A DNA stretch of 58,982 bases, taken from the NCBI GenBank assembly GCA_015680685.1, contig MNCI01027046.1:902448-961429 (forward strand). The letters are read 5' to 3'. The position numbers and the translations under genes are program-made. This stretch comes from Gnetum montanum. Its lineage: Eukaryota; Streptophyta; Gnetopsida; Gnetales; Gnetaceae. Positions 1 to 11,529 of the stretch are shown piece by piece. Below the pieces are notes generated by a model. It was not told the DNA's origin. It saw only the letters and a program-made list of their open reading frames with translations, and ran no database searches. Position 1 is the stretch's first letter, and each line of letters opens with the position of its first letter.

Positions 1-2
1 CA

Positions 3-449
3 TACCTCGGGATTCACTCCCCTAAGTGCCCTTTATGTAATGACCCTGAAACCTTTGTCCATGTTTTTTGGCTTTGCCCATTTGCTCAGCATGCTTGGGA
101 ATGGGCCTCTAAGGTTTTTCCCTCATGCACTCTTACACAAGAGGCTGTAATGTTTGGTTTCTTACCTATTAGGTCCAAAAACTCTCATTTCCTATGGAAG
201 ATTCTTAGGTCCATCATCTTATATAATGTTTGGAAACGTAGATGTACCACACATTTTCAAAAGACAATTATTTCAAACTCCTTACAGCTAACTACTTCGG
301 AAAAAATGCAAATTTTAAGGCATGTTCACTTCCAAATTATATCTCAAGTCCCAAAATTCAAGATGAATGCTAATCAGTTGTTTCTCTTATTGCAGCCATG
401 GAGTCATATCGGAGATCCAAATAATCACCATCATCAAGCCTCGCTTTAG
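3..449 (+). mobile_element. LINE 3' end, reverse-transcriptase zinc-binding domain
   Basis: An open frame enters from the window edge and runs 148 codons to a TAG at 447-449. Near its start it shows a CPLC pair, then ET, H and C, and then a Trp pair (WEW). That is the layout of the zf-RVT domain found at the C-terminus of plant LINE polyproteins. No intact upstream RT is visible because the window begins here. The frame has no internal stop, so this copy is less decayed than the other LINE pieces in the window. It is assigned from motif spacing alone. Confidence 0.72.
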
Positions 450-880
450 AAGAAAGTCTCCTAATTAAGCCACAGTTTTCTACACTAGTTGGCCTTTTCC
501 TCTTTCTTCCACCTATGTTCTCTTCCGACATTCCACATCCAGGAAAGATGCACACATTTCAGCGAATGGTTGACCTCTGGACTGCATTTCCATTCCCTGT
601 GGAATGCTAAGTTTAACATGTTTCCTCTATAATAGTCTCAGTCAACAGGGTTTCTCTTCCTCCTTTCCTCACTCTATATATGTTTGGAAGTAGCTTATGT
701 ACTAAAATTTGTTTTCTAATAATAAAATTCTCTTTTTGGGGTTCGACACGCCCCCCCACCCCCCCAAGACTTGTATGAAGGAGCTAAGACTAAAATTATA
801 ATAGCTTGTACAATCACATATGATTTTCAAGTCATATTATATCTACATCAAGGGTTTGCACTTAACCTATACTTATTTAC
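450..880 (+). other. LINE 3' flank, no gene seen
   Basis: This is the stretch after the LINE stop codon. It ends in an AATAATAAAA-type run near 718-728, followed by a C-rich run at 748-765. It is compatible with a LINE 3' UTR and junction. No coding frame is supported. Confidence 0.35.
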
Positions 881-899
881 TATTATTATAGATGAATAA

Positions 900-1250
900 T
901 AATGGAGATAGGTCAATGGTGTTCTATATGATGAAAGAATTCCAAAGAAAACTAAAGAGAAAAATTTACAATTAGGTATACTATCTTATATGGTGCTAAA
1001 TGTTGGGAAATACAACATAGGCATGAACAACAAATTTATGTGGTAAAAATGCAAATAATTAGATGAATGTTGAATGCTCCTAAAAGAGATAAATTGCACA
1101 ATATAGAAATTAAAGAAAAACTTGGATTGACGTTTATTTTAGATATGATATGAAGAAATTGCAAATAAAAAATGATTTAACTCTTTATAGAGGTGAACCG
1201 TGAAAGGGAATGTATGTTGGGACAAGGCTAGGATGATGATGATGATGATG
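900..1250 (+). mobile_element. Degenerate LINE C-terminal fragment
   Basis: Translation split over two frames gives a block with YGAKCWEIQHRHEQQ and, further on, KRDKLHNIEIKEKLG. This matches the C-terminal region after the RT domain of a common plant LINE type (YGxECW...H...KM..LRWM...RD.IRN..I..KLG). Stop codons (for example TGA around 1,060) and a frame change near 970 show that it is dead. A short (GAT)n run sits at about 1,230-1,250. Confidence 0.6.
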
Positions 1251-1260
1251 AAGTATTAAT

Positions 1261-4200
1261 GTCCAAAAAAGCAAATGAAACAAATGTTGTGAATTAGGCA
1301 ATGAGTTTGAAACTAGTGTAATATTTTTGTATCATTGATAGCTTGACTATTATTTTTTTGCAAGATATTTTAAATCCATCATACTATATTCATTTGTAGC
1401 TTCAATGGATTCATCAAGGATTCAAGAGATACTAATGTTCAATTTGCCAAATATGTAAGGAGAGAGTGTTGGAACCCGAAATAATTTAATTACAACTACA
1501 CCCTAAAATATATAGCCAACATGATTTGTTAGAAAAATTATAGAGAAATGTAATGTATTTTATTAAGTACTCTATTTTCATATATGTTGTAAAATTTTTT
1601 TAAATGGCATAAATCATATTTTCCCACCGGAATTATTTATGAAATTTAAATTAAAACTAGTTTGTATAAAATACCCTTAAAAAACAATAACTAGTCTAAT
1701 AACTCATAGTTCTACTTTGTTATTTTTTAAAAAATCTTTACAACATTCTACCATTGAAATTGGGGGGAAATTGTATTTTCTTACACTGAAAAAATAGAAA
1801 AATGGTTTAAAACTAAATTATTACATAAAAATACTCAATTTTGTATGTTTATATGTGCACGAAGCACTATCAATAAAATGTTTGACAATTCGGTATAATT
1901 TTATGAAAACATGGAACGAGATGAAATTGAAACTATTCCAATGTAACAAACCACATACCTAACGGAAGGACTTACAGGGCTTTCGCCTTTCATCATTGTG
2001 ATGAGTAATTCTACGACAAAGCCTTGAACTTTACATATTTGATTACAAAATCAATCGAAACCTGCAGAAATTCCCAATCAGAAGAGATCATTCTATTGAC
2101 ACTAAAGGTGCACAAAAACCCACGTTATTTAGTCCAGGTTCAAGCCGCCATGTTGAAGTGCGACTAACTTTATTCTTGAAGCCAGGGTCCAAGCACATGC
2201 CCTAAACCTTTGTTCACAAATTATATTCAACAAAAAGAAATGCGCGTACCTTGCAGCTACCTTCCCACGTAAATTTGACGGCATCTGTAAATTAAATCGT
2301 CGTCAGATATTTTGGCTGCAAATCAGTGACATCAAAGCTCCAGACATGAAATGTTTTTTTAAAATAACCGTGACCGTCGCTGCTGTAGGATGGATCATGC
2401 CACTTATGGCACGCGGTTTTAGATTCAGTGTGTTGAGTCTGCCCTAACCTGAAGCCAGGAAACATCAATGCCAAATTCTTAAACTTATATTTTACTGCAA
2501 GCGATTCACGAGCAAGATTGTGAAATTTCAGGTAGGCTGACTTATGGATTGATGTTATGTTCTTTCGTGTCGCATTGTGCTGGCGTTTGGCATGACTCGA
2601 GGCTGAGGTGGTTGCTCGGGTCATGCAAATTGTTCTTCTGCAAAGCGCGCCGTATGCAACGCATTCTCCTTTTGCTTTTTCTTTCTTGAATTCAAACTTT
2701 TGTTCTTTCTTTTTGACTGCCGTTAGAGGAATGGAGTCCTGTTCAAAAGCACTGTTCACACGCATTGCAAAGTCCCTTGGCCTTGGCAAGTGGCGCCGCC
2801 TGCCTCTGGTCCACCAGTCAAATTGCCACGCCGTGTTTCAGAATTATTCTTCCTTCTCACTATTGTTCTTCATTTTGGTTACACGTACGTAGTTTTCAAC
2901 GAAATCGTTCTCTGCAAATTGCGGTTGGCATTTACCGAACAGCAGCATTTTATCAATGTTTACCGGAGTTTCACATCGGCGTTCATTTGAACTTTATTTA
3001 GGTACATTGCGGCCGTTGACGAATTCTCAAATTTTGTGTTTTTCGTCAAAATTTGGTTGCGAGTAACGGACACGATGAAAAGTTGATGTCGGAGAAGATA
3101 TCTTGGAATTCAGCTTTGTAAGGAAGTTTACCAGATTAAAGAAGTTGCAAAGAACTGTAATTTTAATGTTATGTGCAAAAGTTTTGCATAATTGTGAATC
3201 GAGTTAGTGTATTTAGACATTTAGAGTAAGCATTTACATGTCGTTCATGTTAATGCTACAATTTTGTTACTTTTGTGACGTGAAAACACCTATGTTGCGC
3301 AATGAAAGGTACCGAAATTCCAGCGTCACAGCTAACGCACAGACAACTATGGAAATTAACGAGAAAGTACTTTTAATATCAGGACAGGTGCATCAGGCGC
3401 ATGAATACTTTCTCATCGCAGTTCTACGGAACAAAGAAATTCCAGGAAGTGCACTTTGTAACCCAGCGTAACTGCTTTTCCCAAGAATGTGTATAGGATC
3501 CATATTTTCTCATCCGTTATCATCATTTATGGAAAATAGCTTCTCACAAAAAGTCGTTTTTGTTTTTATCTGTTAATTTTCAACGCTTTTCAGATAGGCG
3601 TGCAATCAAATCATTCTTGGTGCAGACAGCAATGGAAATTTGGAATGGCGTTGTTTCTTACGAGCTGTTTTTTCTATTCATGAATGCCGAAAATTCATCA
3701 CGCGCAAAGACGGTCCTGTAACGTAACCGTACGGGTAGCGCTGAGGCTTCCATGTTTTTGCTGCATTGTTCCATGTGTAATTTCGCTTGTGCGATTATTC
3801 TGTGGAACGTGCCTTAGCTGACACGCCTTTGTAGAGCAGTCGTATGAAAACAAACTAGCAAAATGGGATGCAATTAGTTATGACTTGTGATGTTTGAGTA
3901 CGCGTTCATGTTTACGCAGTAGGGCTCGTGTCATTTTGTTCTTTTGTTTCCTAAAATATCATTTAATCTTTAAGACGGATTTCTGTAAAACTCTTTTATC
4001 TTGCAAATGCATGCACTTCCTGGAGACTTCTCCGTACTAGACATATTAAGTAGCATTTTCCGTTTTCGACGTGGACATTGGTTTACCACAAGGCGGAAAG
4101 GTTAAGATTTTATCATCACACACACCAGTTTCCTTCTAGCACGTCCAGCAATGGGAATGCCATGCCCATATGAAATTCACGACTCATCATTTTTTTAACA

Positions 4201-4360
4201 AGAGGAAAAGAAAAAGTTCACCAGAGATTAATGAATCGCACATCTGAGATAAGACAAAGGGGTATGTATGTAATTGTAATTTCGGAAAGAAATTGAATTA
4301 ATGGCTAGAACAGATTTTATAGTTGCCTCTTGTCGCCCGTGAAATAATTATGTCGGACGG
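1261..4360. other. Intergenic sequence, no supported gene
   Basis: 1,261-2,280 is AT-rich. A purine run followed by TGTTGGAA near 1,468 could be an LTR start, but no partner was found. 2,280-4,360 is less AT-rich and contains ordinary CG dinucleotides, unlike the transposon blocks, so it may be unique upstream sequence of the kinase gene. Open frames here are short and match no family I know. Confidence 0.5.
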
Positions 4361-5003
4361 GAGCTCCAATGCTCATGCAGTCATGCTACGTGTCAAAGCT
4401 CCGGCCTGGTAAACAGTGGGGGCCATGGAGTAGATTGCAGAAAGCTTACCAGGCGTGTTGGCATGGTCACATGGCATGGCACGTCGGGTTGCACTTTGCC
4501 GTTCGTTGCGAGGAAGGTTCCATTAAAGTATTGGCAATAACAAGGAAGGCAGGCAAGGGGACTGAACGGAGGAGGCAAGGAGGAGGCCCCATGTGACCGA
4601 GAGGAGTCCAGCATCCACTGATAGGGTGCAAGTCAAAGTCTGGCAGCAGTATTGACAGAGTCGTGCAGATGGCTGCCAAACGCCCTCTTTTTAGATGCGA
4701 CGATGCCGTTCCAGAAGCTCTGTTTTGCCCACATACCAAGGGCCGAGCCCAGGCCTGGAACGCGTATTTACAATTGCAGCATCCATCGCAGGGCACGGCA
4801 AAAGCGCAGCCCGTTTTAATTGCTGGCCCTCCTCTGTTATCGTCTGCCTCTCAGTTCTTTTCTTATTTTTGGCTCGACCATTTATCCTCCTCGGTGAACA
4901 AACCCTTGTATCTTGCAATTCCCCCTGCCGTTTTCCTCTCCAAAGAAGGATGTAATTTCTGTTTCCGTGTGGGAAGAAGACAGGAAGATCGAAACAGTCT
5001 GGA
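4361..5003 (+). promoter_or_regulatory. Probable promoter and 5' UTR of the kinase gene
   Basis: This is the immediate upstream region of the kinase start codon at 5,004. The part from about 4,820 is pyrimidine-rich (TCCTCTGTTATCGTCTGCCT type), as plant 5' UTRs often are. I could not fix a TATA box or a transcription start, so the call rests on position. Confidence 0.3.
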
Positions 5004-7134
5004 ATGGGAAATTGCTGGGGAAGGTTTCTAGGCCCTGGAGCTCCTGTGCACAGTGCTGCTACCTCTGGTGAGCATGATAGAATTAGGAATCATGAATCCA
5101 AATGTTGTTTCTGTTCTGACTGAAATGGAATTGAAGGCACTTCTAGTTCTTTATGGCTGCTACCGTGTTTTGGGTGTAGGAGACGTCAAAGCGTTAGAAT
5201 TCTTACAAGGCTTTTTGTTTCTTGTTTGTAAGGGGAAACGAGATCTAGCAAAGATGCCAAACATTCTGGATGGAGCAAGAGCACGAGCAATAGCAATAGC
5301 GTGGCAACAGGGACATCATCTTCACCATCAGGCTTGGATAGCTTACCCACAACGCCAAAGCCCACCAGGAAAGTTCTGCCGGACGGAAATCTCATGGTTT
5401 TCACCTTCAACGAGCTGAAAAGCGCTACCAGGAACTTCAGACCTGACAGTCTCCTTGGCCAGGGAGGTTTTGGCTGCGTTTTCAAGGGATGGGTTGATGA
5501 GCAACAGGGATTCATAGCTACCAAGCCTGGAACTGGTATGGTCATCGCTGTCAAAAAGCTGAACAACGAGAGTTTGCAGGGTCGAAAGGAATGGCTGGTA
5601 TCTTACCCACCTTTCTACCTACCTGCTTTTTCCCTTATTTTAATTTATTTTCTAAACTTGAGCTTATTCCAGCTCGGAAATCGTAACATATTTAATAATC
5701 CGTTCCTTCTGTTATGATAGGCCGAAGTGAATTATCTTGGGCAGCTGTCTCACCCAAATCTGGTTACTCTGATCGGGTATTGCTGTGAGGATGACCATCT
5801 CCTTTTGGTATATGAATTTATGCCAAAAGGAAGTTTGGAAAACCACCTTTTTCGCAGTAAGTGACCATGATTCCTTCTTTAGATTCCTTTTTACGTTTTT
5901 TTTTTGCTCTTGGAATTAAGTTTGTGGAACATAGAATGAAATTCTTTATACAACCTTCACAACCTTTTTGTTTGGCCTGTCTATTTTTTTCTGCTAGCAT
6001 TTCTGGTTGCCATAAATAAACCTTCTGATTGAGCATGCGTTTTTGACATGATTATGCTATTGTTCGGTTCTTTGATAGTAGCCTTGCGCAACATAGCTTT
6101 GAATTTGATTTCTTTTTTCCCTGAAAGTTCAAGAGGCTGACAGTTCCGGTATTAACCTATACTGTAGAAGGAACTTATCATCAGCCTCTTCCGTGGCCCA
6201 CAAGAATGAAAATAGCACTTGGTGCTGCAACAGGTCTTGCTTTTCTTCATGAAGCAAAACCTCAAGTCATATACAGAGATTTCAAGACGTCAAATATTCT
6301 TCTGGATTCGGTATGTGACCTGTAAATAGAACAGTCCTATTCTGCGTTCCTCTTTGACCCAATAATTATTAAAGCTTTGTACGTTTTAAGTTAATACTAG
6401 ATTCATCATTATCAAGTTTTCTGTATCTGAAAAACGTTGATTTGCAAAACGTAGAATTACAACGCGAAACTCTCGGACTTTGGCCTTGCAACGGATGGTC
6501 CAACTGGGACAAAATCGCATGTGACTACTAGGGTCATGGGTACTTATGGTTATGCTGCTCCCGAGTACATGGCTACTGGTATGAACACATTACCCCAGAA
6601 TCTAATCATACTCTGTGCCTATTTCCGTTTAGCAAGTGCAAATTGAAACAAAAAATTCATTTTCCTTCATTAATTGACATGATAACTGTGATGGACACAG
6701 GGCATTTGACAGCACGTAGTGATGTATATGGCTTTGGGGTGGTTTTACTGGAGCTGATATCGGGTTTACGTTCATTAGATCCTAACAGACCGGCTGGCCA
6801 GCATAAACTTGTTGAATGGGCAAAACCATTGTTGTCTGACAGGCGAAAGATTCACAGGGTAGTGGATCAACGTCTGGATGGCCGATACTCTAGCAAGGCG
6901 GCTTTCAAGGCTGCCAGCCTTGCCATGCAATGCTTGAATACAGAAGCTAAACAGAGGCCTCTTATGAATGAAGTTGTAGAAAAGCTGGAAGTCATATGTG
7001 CCTTGAAAGACAGGACACTAAATGCTCATGGCAAGAGAATAACAACAGTTACACATGGCAGCAATTCTCACTATCTTCCTAAGCATATTAATGGATCTCC
7101 ACTGCATTCCTATGCAAGATCACCAAGACAATGA
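5004..7134 (+). CDS. Receptor-like cytoplasmic kinase, RLCK-VII (PBL2/PBL3-like)
   Basis: Six exons: 5004-5067, 5233-5597, 5721-5856, 6168-6310, 6455-6578, 6701-7134. All introns are GT-AG (165, 123, 311, 144 and 122 bp), phases agree throughout, and the sum is 422 codons including TGA, giving 421 aa. Exon 1 starts MGNCWG: Gly2 is a myristoylation site and Cys4 a likely palmitoylation site, so the protein should sit at the plasma membrane. Kinase landmarks are the glycine loop GQGGFG (about 97-102), the ATP Lys in IAVKKL (about 129), YRDFK with catalytic Asp about 226, DFG 244-246 and AAPEY 270-274. The catalytic residues are present, so it should be an active Ser/Thr kinase. Family members act downstream of cell-surface immune and growth receptors. 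The C-terminal [11 protein letters not shown] resembles the tail of Arabidopsis PBL2/PBL3. The main uncertainty is the exon 1-intron 1 model, chosen because donor GTGAGC and acceptor GTAAG keep the phase. Confidence 0.88.
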
Positions 7135-8441
7135 TGAACAGACAACCATAGTGACCTAAGTATTTGACAGAACTCAATACTGATCTAGTATCGGAATTGA
7201 TGTAATTTTGCTTGATACTGTGTGATATTTAAACCGTTTCAATTTGTTTTTCTCTGTGTCTATTTTTCTAACAATTTGAAATGATGCATTCTCTGCCAAA
7301 GTTTCAAGCCAAAGTTTTTGGAAGGCCTGTGGAGAAAGTTATTCATAGCTTAGTGGCTATATTTTTTCACAGCTATGTAAGCTCTTGGTGACCTCAGAGA
7401 AATCTAAAAGGGAAATTCAAGGTATAATGTGCCTGCAGCATGCCATTGCATTCCAAAGGAGGTCAGTTTTGATAAATACATTAGAAAACTGGATTGGGTG
7501 GCAACACCTAGCGGCCGACAAATTGGAAGCAAGTTGAATGGTTATATTGTTTTCCTTCGAATGTGGCATCTTCTGTTTTTATAAATATTGTTCAAAAACA
7601 TAGATTTTGGCATTTGTCCATTATCCTAATGTTTGATTTGAGTTGTGCATTCTGTGTATTTACAGGTATTGATATTGCTCAGTTCCCTATTAGAAATCTG
7701 TATTAGAATTATTTTGTTGTTAAGCCATTGACCTCTACTTGCTCATAGCTGCTGTTCTTTTCGTTCTAATGTGTGTGCGACTAATTTATTAAATCTCTCT
7801 TTCTAATTAGAAAGTTTAAATTTTCCTGTCAAGAGTTATATTATAGATTGTTTCAGAATAGGTCATTACTTCGTATATAATTACGTATCAATGCATCCAC
7901 ATGTACTTGAACTATATGTAATTAATAAATCAAGTACAAAATATCTAGTGACATTGTTAGATGTCGAGCTGCATCTCCACTACGAAAAAGCATGGGTTTA
8001 ATAAAATATCTGAAATCTGAACTCTGAGACTACCCTTAACACTTATATTAGATAGAACGCTGTTAAAATTTTGCACATTTTATGTCTGATGGTAATCAGA
8101 GGCCACGGAAATAAAAATGCCAGGACTCTCTTTTAAATAAAGCTGGCGTCTAGACGAGAGTGGAAATTTGTTCAGGCAAGTTCCTTTTATCTAAGATTTT
8201 ATTGCATGTTCAGGAGTCATGACCGAAGATATATTTTTGTTATTCGATGGGTTCGCGAAATGCCTGCAATACAGGCTACATTTTAGGACGTTTAAGAAAA
8301 AAATTAACAGGCAACGACAGTTGATGTGTAAATGTCCACTTTAGCAGTAAACGCATAGTTTTAAGGATTTCAATCTCGAAACGACGAAAGCGGTTGGCTT
8401 TGCCCTAATGGAGACTTTATTTCAGTTTCAATTTCATTTTA
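7135..8441 (+). other. 3' UTR and downstream flank of the kinase gene
   Basis: No further coding frame follows the TGA at 7,132-7,134. AATAAA-type signals occur near 7,924 and 8,136, so the transcript end probably lies in this stretch. The sequence is AT-rich, and I see no mobile element with clear ends. Confidence 0.4.
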
Positions 8442-8579
8442 GAGAGCTTTAGTTATAGAGATATCCAGGGTAGGAACAAGAGAGTTATCGAGTACCTTGT
8501 GTTTTTTGAGAGAGCTTCAGCTTATAGAGATATGCAGGGTAGGATCAAGGGAGTTAAGTGGCTTATGATAGTATACTGA
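8442..8579. repeat. Degenerate 68-bp tandem repeat, two copies
   Basis: Two copies begin at 8,442 and 8,510 and share GAGAGCTT, then TATAGAGATAT, CAGGGTAGGA and CAAG. Weaker echoes (TGGTGCCTA preceded by GATGGT/GGAGA) occur near 8,675 and 8,790. This is consistent with a diverged tandem region just upstream of the Copia-like LTR. Confidence 0.55.
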
Positions 8580-8838
8580 AGATGGCGTTTATTTTACAAA
8601 TTCGTTAAAGAATCAGATATACATGATGTTCAGCCTTGGATCAAGAGCGTACGGTCGGTGGATTATGATGGTGGACATGGTGCCTATTCCAGGAAGAATT
8701 AGTTAAGCAAAGAATTAATCGAAGAATTAGTATTGCATTAATAAAGGATAATGGACAAGAGAGTAGAGGATACAATGGTTTATGATAGTGGAGATGGTGC
8801 CTACTGGAGGGAAATGTTAGAAATGATGTGATTTAGGT

Positions 8839-9710
8839 TGACAAGTAAGAATTCAGTTTTCTTTCTCTCGAAGAGTTAAAGCTAAGGATTCTTCTTTTAC
8901 CACAATAATAAGGGGTTTTTTAACACTAGCTATTTGGATGTGATTGTTGACATATTTAGAAGTACGTTGAGAAATTGGATGTGCTTGTTGACATATTTAG
9001 AAGTACGTTGAGAAATAAGACGTAGGGTTCTATCTAGATGTGATTATTGAGCCGTTTAGAGGTAGGTTGAAAAGTAAGAATTAGGTTTTCCTCAAGAGCT
9101 TCTCTAACACTTTACTATCACTAGCTATTTGGATGTGATTGTTGACATATTTAGAAGTACGTTGAGAAATAAGACGTAGGGTTCTATCTAGATGTGATTA
9201 TTGAGCCGTTTAGAGGTAGGTTGAAAAGTAAGAATTAGGTTTTCTTCAAGAGCTTCTCTAACACTTTACTATCACTAGCTATTTGGATGTGATTGTTGAC
9301 ATATTTAGAAGTACGTTGAGAAATAAGACGTAGGGTTCTATCTAGATGTGATTATTGAGCCGTTTAGAGGTAGGTTGAAAAGTAAGAATTAGGTTTTCTT
9401 CAAGAGCTTCTCTAACACTTTACTATCTAGATACTATTATTGAGCTTCTTTTGGTTTTTGTTTTGGCAAATGACAAGTAAGAATTCAGTTTTCTTCTCTC
9501 GAAGAGTTAAAGCTAAGGATTCTTCTTTTACCACAATAATAAGGGGTTTTTTAACACTAGCTATTTGGATGTGATTGTTGACATATTTAGAAGTACGTTG
9601 AGAAATAAGACGTAGGGTTCTATCTAGATGTGATTATTGAGCCGTTTAGAGGTAGGTTGAAAAGTAAGAATTAGGTTTTCTTCAAGAGCTTCTCTAACAC
9701 TTTACTATCT
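8839..9710. repeat. About 154-bp tandem repeat array, four copies
   Basis: Copies start with CTAGCTATTTGGATGTG at 8,926, 9,121, 9,275 and 9,557. The 9,121-9,275 spacing is 154 bp. Copies 2-4 are nearly identical, which implies recent unequal exchange or slippage. Copy 1 has an extra internal duplication of about 42 bp (GACATATTTAGAAGTACG occurs twice). A larger block beginning GACAAGTAAGAATTCAG at about 8,839 recurs at about 9,470, so the array also has a higher-order duplication. Confidence 0.85.
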
Positions 9711-9718
9711 AGATACTA

Positions 9719-9854
9719 TTATTGAGCTTCTCTTGGTTTTTGTTTTGGCTTCACTTTTTGCAAAGAACAAAATTGTTTTGCAAAGCTTATTGAGCTTCTC
9801 TTGGTTTTTGTTTTGGCTTCACTTTTTGCAAAGAACAAAATTGTTTTGCAAAGC
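9719..9854. repeat. 68-bp perfect tandem duplication
   Basis: Two adjoining identical copies, 9,719-9,786 and 9,787-9,854, begin TTATTGAGCTTCTC and end TTTTGCAAAGC. The identity points to a recent duplication or an assembly stutter. Confidence 0.85.
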
Positions 9855-10152
9855 CTGTAGGTTAAGTTTGACTATTGATATGATTAATGCTTCTTTTTGA
9901 CTTTGTGAAAATTGGGAATGCTATGGTTGAAGTAACTACTATTGTTTTACAAAAATAGGAAGTTTTTGAAATTAACAAAAATGCTTTTACAATTAGATGA
10001 GATAAAATCATTCAATGTTCTTTGTTCAACTAGATTTTGTTGCTTAATATCAATAGTTCAAATAAACTACAAGTTGTTTTAAATTCTTGTTAACATTATG
10101 GTTATGCTTTCCTTGAATCATATGACTTTAAGAGTCATCAAAATTCTCAACA

Positions 10153-10171
10153 TGATATTAGAGCTTGGTTC
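10153..10171 (+). other. Initiator-Met-type primer binding site (Copia-like)
   Basis: TGATATTAGAGCTTGGTTC lies directly after the CAACA end of the LTR. It differs by transitions from the usual plant TGGTATCAGAGC iMet primer site. This is what identifies the preceding block as a 5' LTR. Confidence 0.55.
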
Positions 10172-10417
10172 AATGTTAATACAAATATCATTATACCATG
10201 GTAGATGGTATGAACAATATTTCATGGTGCTAAAGTTGATGTTGGCATTTAATGCACCTCACCTTATAAATAATATGCAAGTAATAGATTTTATCATTTT
10301 TTGTGTACCGCAGTTGCAAGAAAACTATAGTTGTGTCGTGAAACCAAGTTGTTGTGCTCATTCATTGTTTAGTATTCCATTTTCTTAGCACTTTGAGCTT
10401 TTGTTCATTTAGCAAAT
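10172..10417 (+). mobile_element. Copia-like element, leader fragment
   Basis: A short internal stretch lies between the iMet-type primer site and the start of gypsy element D. No coding motif is visible. D appears to have inserted here; the five bases before D are CAAAT, but the matching right-hand copy was not found. Confidence 0.35.
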
Positions 10418-11395
10418 TGATGAGACTTGATATGTTGGGCAACTTCGTCAATGTATCTCTGTCGGCGAAGCCTTGTTGATGCATCTTAGATGCATCAATG
10501 CATATGTGTGGAAGGGAATGCATTGATGCATTAATCGACAACACATCTTTGATGCATTGATGCATCCCCATCGATGCATTCTCGTTGATGCATCTTCCTC
10601 GATGCAACTAAATGCGTTAACGTATCCCTAGCAATGTAATGCTTGTATTGGCCTATAAATATGTGAACACCCATTGCATATTTGACATCATTTGGTTAGT
10701 AGTGTAGCTAGACTCTTACAGTTTTCTCCTATAATCTTAGCAAATAGTTAGTGACTACTTACAGTGTGGATTTGAGTCAATTGTACAAAGTCTTATTTGA
10801 GTGGCATTGTACTTGGAAACATTCCATAAATGATAATAAGATTGAAATTGATTCATATTCATTACAACACTTTGACTTAGAATAGATTTATTTTTAATGC
10901 AATTTATGTTCTAGGTACTTAGTTAACATTAACATTTCTATGCATGTTAATTAATCAACAGAATGAGGACAACCAATTTCGAGTGTAAACATGTATTTGC
11001 TTGGTAATCTTAGCAATGTTATTGCTTGCTTTGCTTAGTAGCATAACACTTGGTAATCCCAACAGTGGGTATGTGAGTTCAAGACATGTATAGCAAGCTA
11101 ACAATAGACACTCATTGTCCTTAGAATAGTTAGTATTTTATTTTATTAATTAATTAATTTTTATATTATTATTCAATTAGTTTAAGTGCTACACAACATC
11201 AATAATCATATGCCTCACTCTAGACTGAACCATATGTGACAAAATTGCCACTAGTCCAAGTGAGAAGATAGTGACCTACGATCAATGCTTACCAATCTAG
11301 ATACCACACTAGTCTCATCTATGGAATTCAACTAGATTGCACGTGAACGCTTGTGATTCGTATGGTTAGGCATAGGGGGTACTTGTTGCTCATCA
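10418..11395 (+). repeat. 5' LTR of element D
   Basis: 978 bp from TGATGAG to GCTCATCA, followed at once by the primer site. A TATA box (TATAAATA, 10,654-10,661) lies in the first third. The upstream part (10,473-10,610) is packed with TGATGCAT/ATGCATCA motifs. The last 300 bp are clearly related to the LTR ends of B, C, E and F (the CATATGGTTGGGCATAGG type). Confidence 0.8.
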
Positions 11396-11414
11396 TTGCC
11401 ACTGTTGCTAGGGA
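11396..11414 (+). other. tRNA-Asp-type primer binding site of D
   Basis: TTGCCACTGTTGCTAGGGA follows the LTR end. It aligns with the tRNA-Asp complement used by plant Athila/Tat elements (TGGCGCCGTTGCCGGGGA), with mainly transition changes. Confidence 0.65.
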
Positions 11415-11529
11415 TGGTACTAGTGATCTAGATTAGTCATATTATAAACAATCATTGTTAAAGCATTAAAGTTTTATCTTTTAGGAAAAATTAATACTTT
11501 AAGCTACATACACATTATTAATTAAAAAC

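Larger units (their letters stand above)
8815..10152 (+). mobile_element. Copia-like LTR expanded by internal tandem repeats
   Basis: The unit starts TGTTAGAAATG after a purine run (GGAGGGAAA) and ends TCTCAACA, directly followed by a degenerate initiator-Met primer site. Its last 200 bp (about 9,950-10,152) match 55,024-55,227 near the right end of the window; both contain GACTTTAAGAGTCAT followed by AAAATT and TCAAC. The middle is filled with 154-bp and 68-bp tandem units, which makes it about 1.3 kb. The start point is less certain than the end, because a polypurine-like run on the left would also fit a 3' LTR. Confidence 0.5.

Noticed and set aside
1458-1500. Purine run followed by TGTTGGAACCC, like a polypurine tract and LTR start
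   Set aside because: No second copy, primer site or terminal CA with target duplication could be found.
2292-2789. 165-codon open frame on the minus strand
   Set aside because: It matches no family I know, has no supporting splice or composition signal, and overlaps equally open frames on the other strand. Treated as chance in less AT-rich sequence.
8839-9860. CRISPR-like array
   Set aside because: Units of 154 bp are continuous tandem repeats without unique spacers, in a plant LTR.
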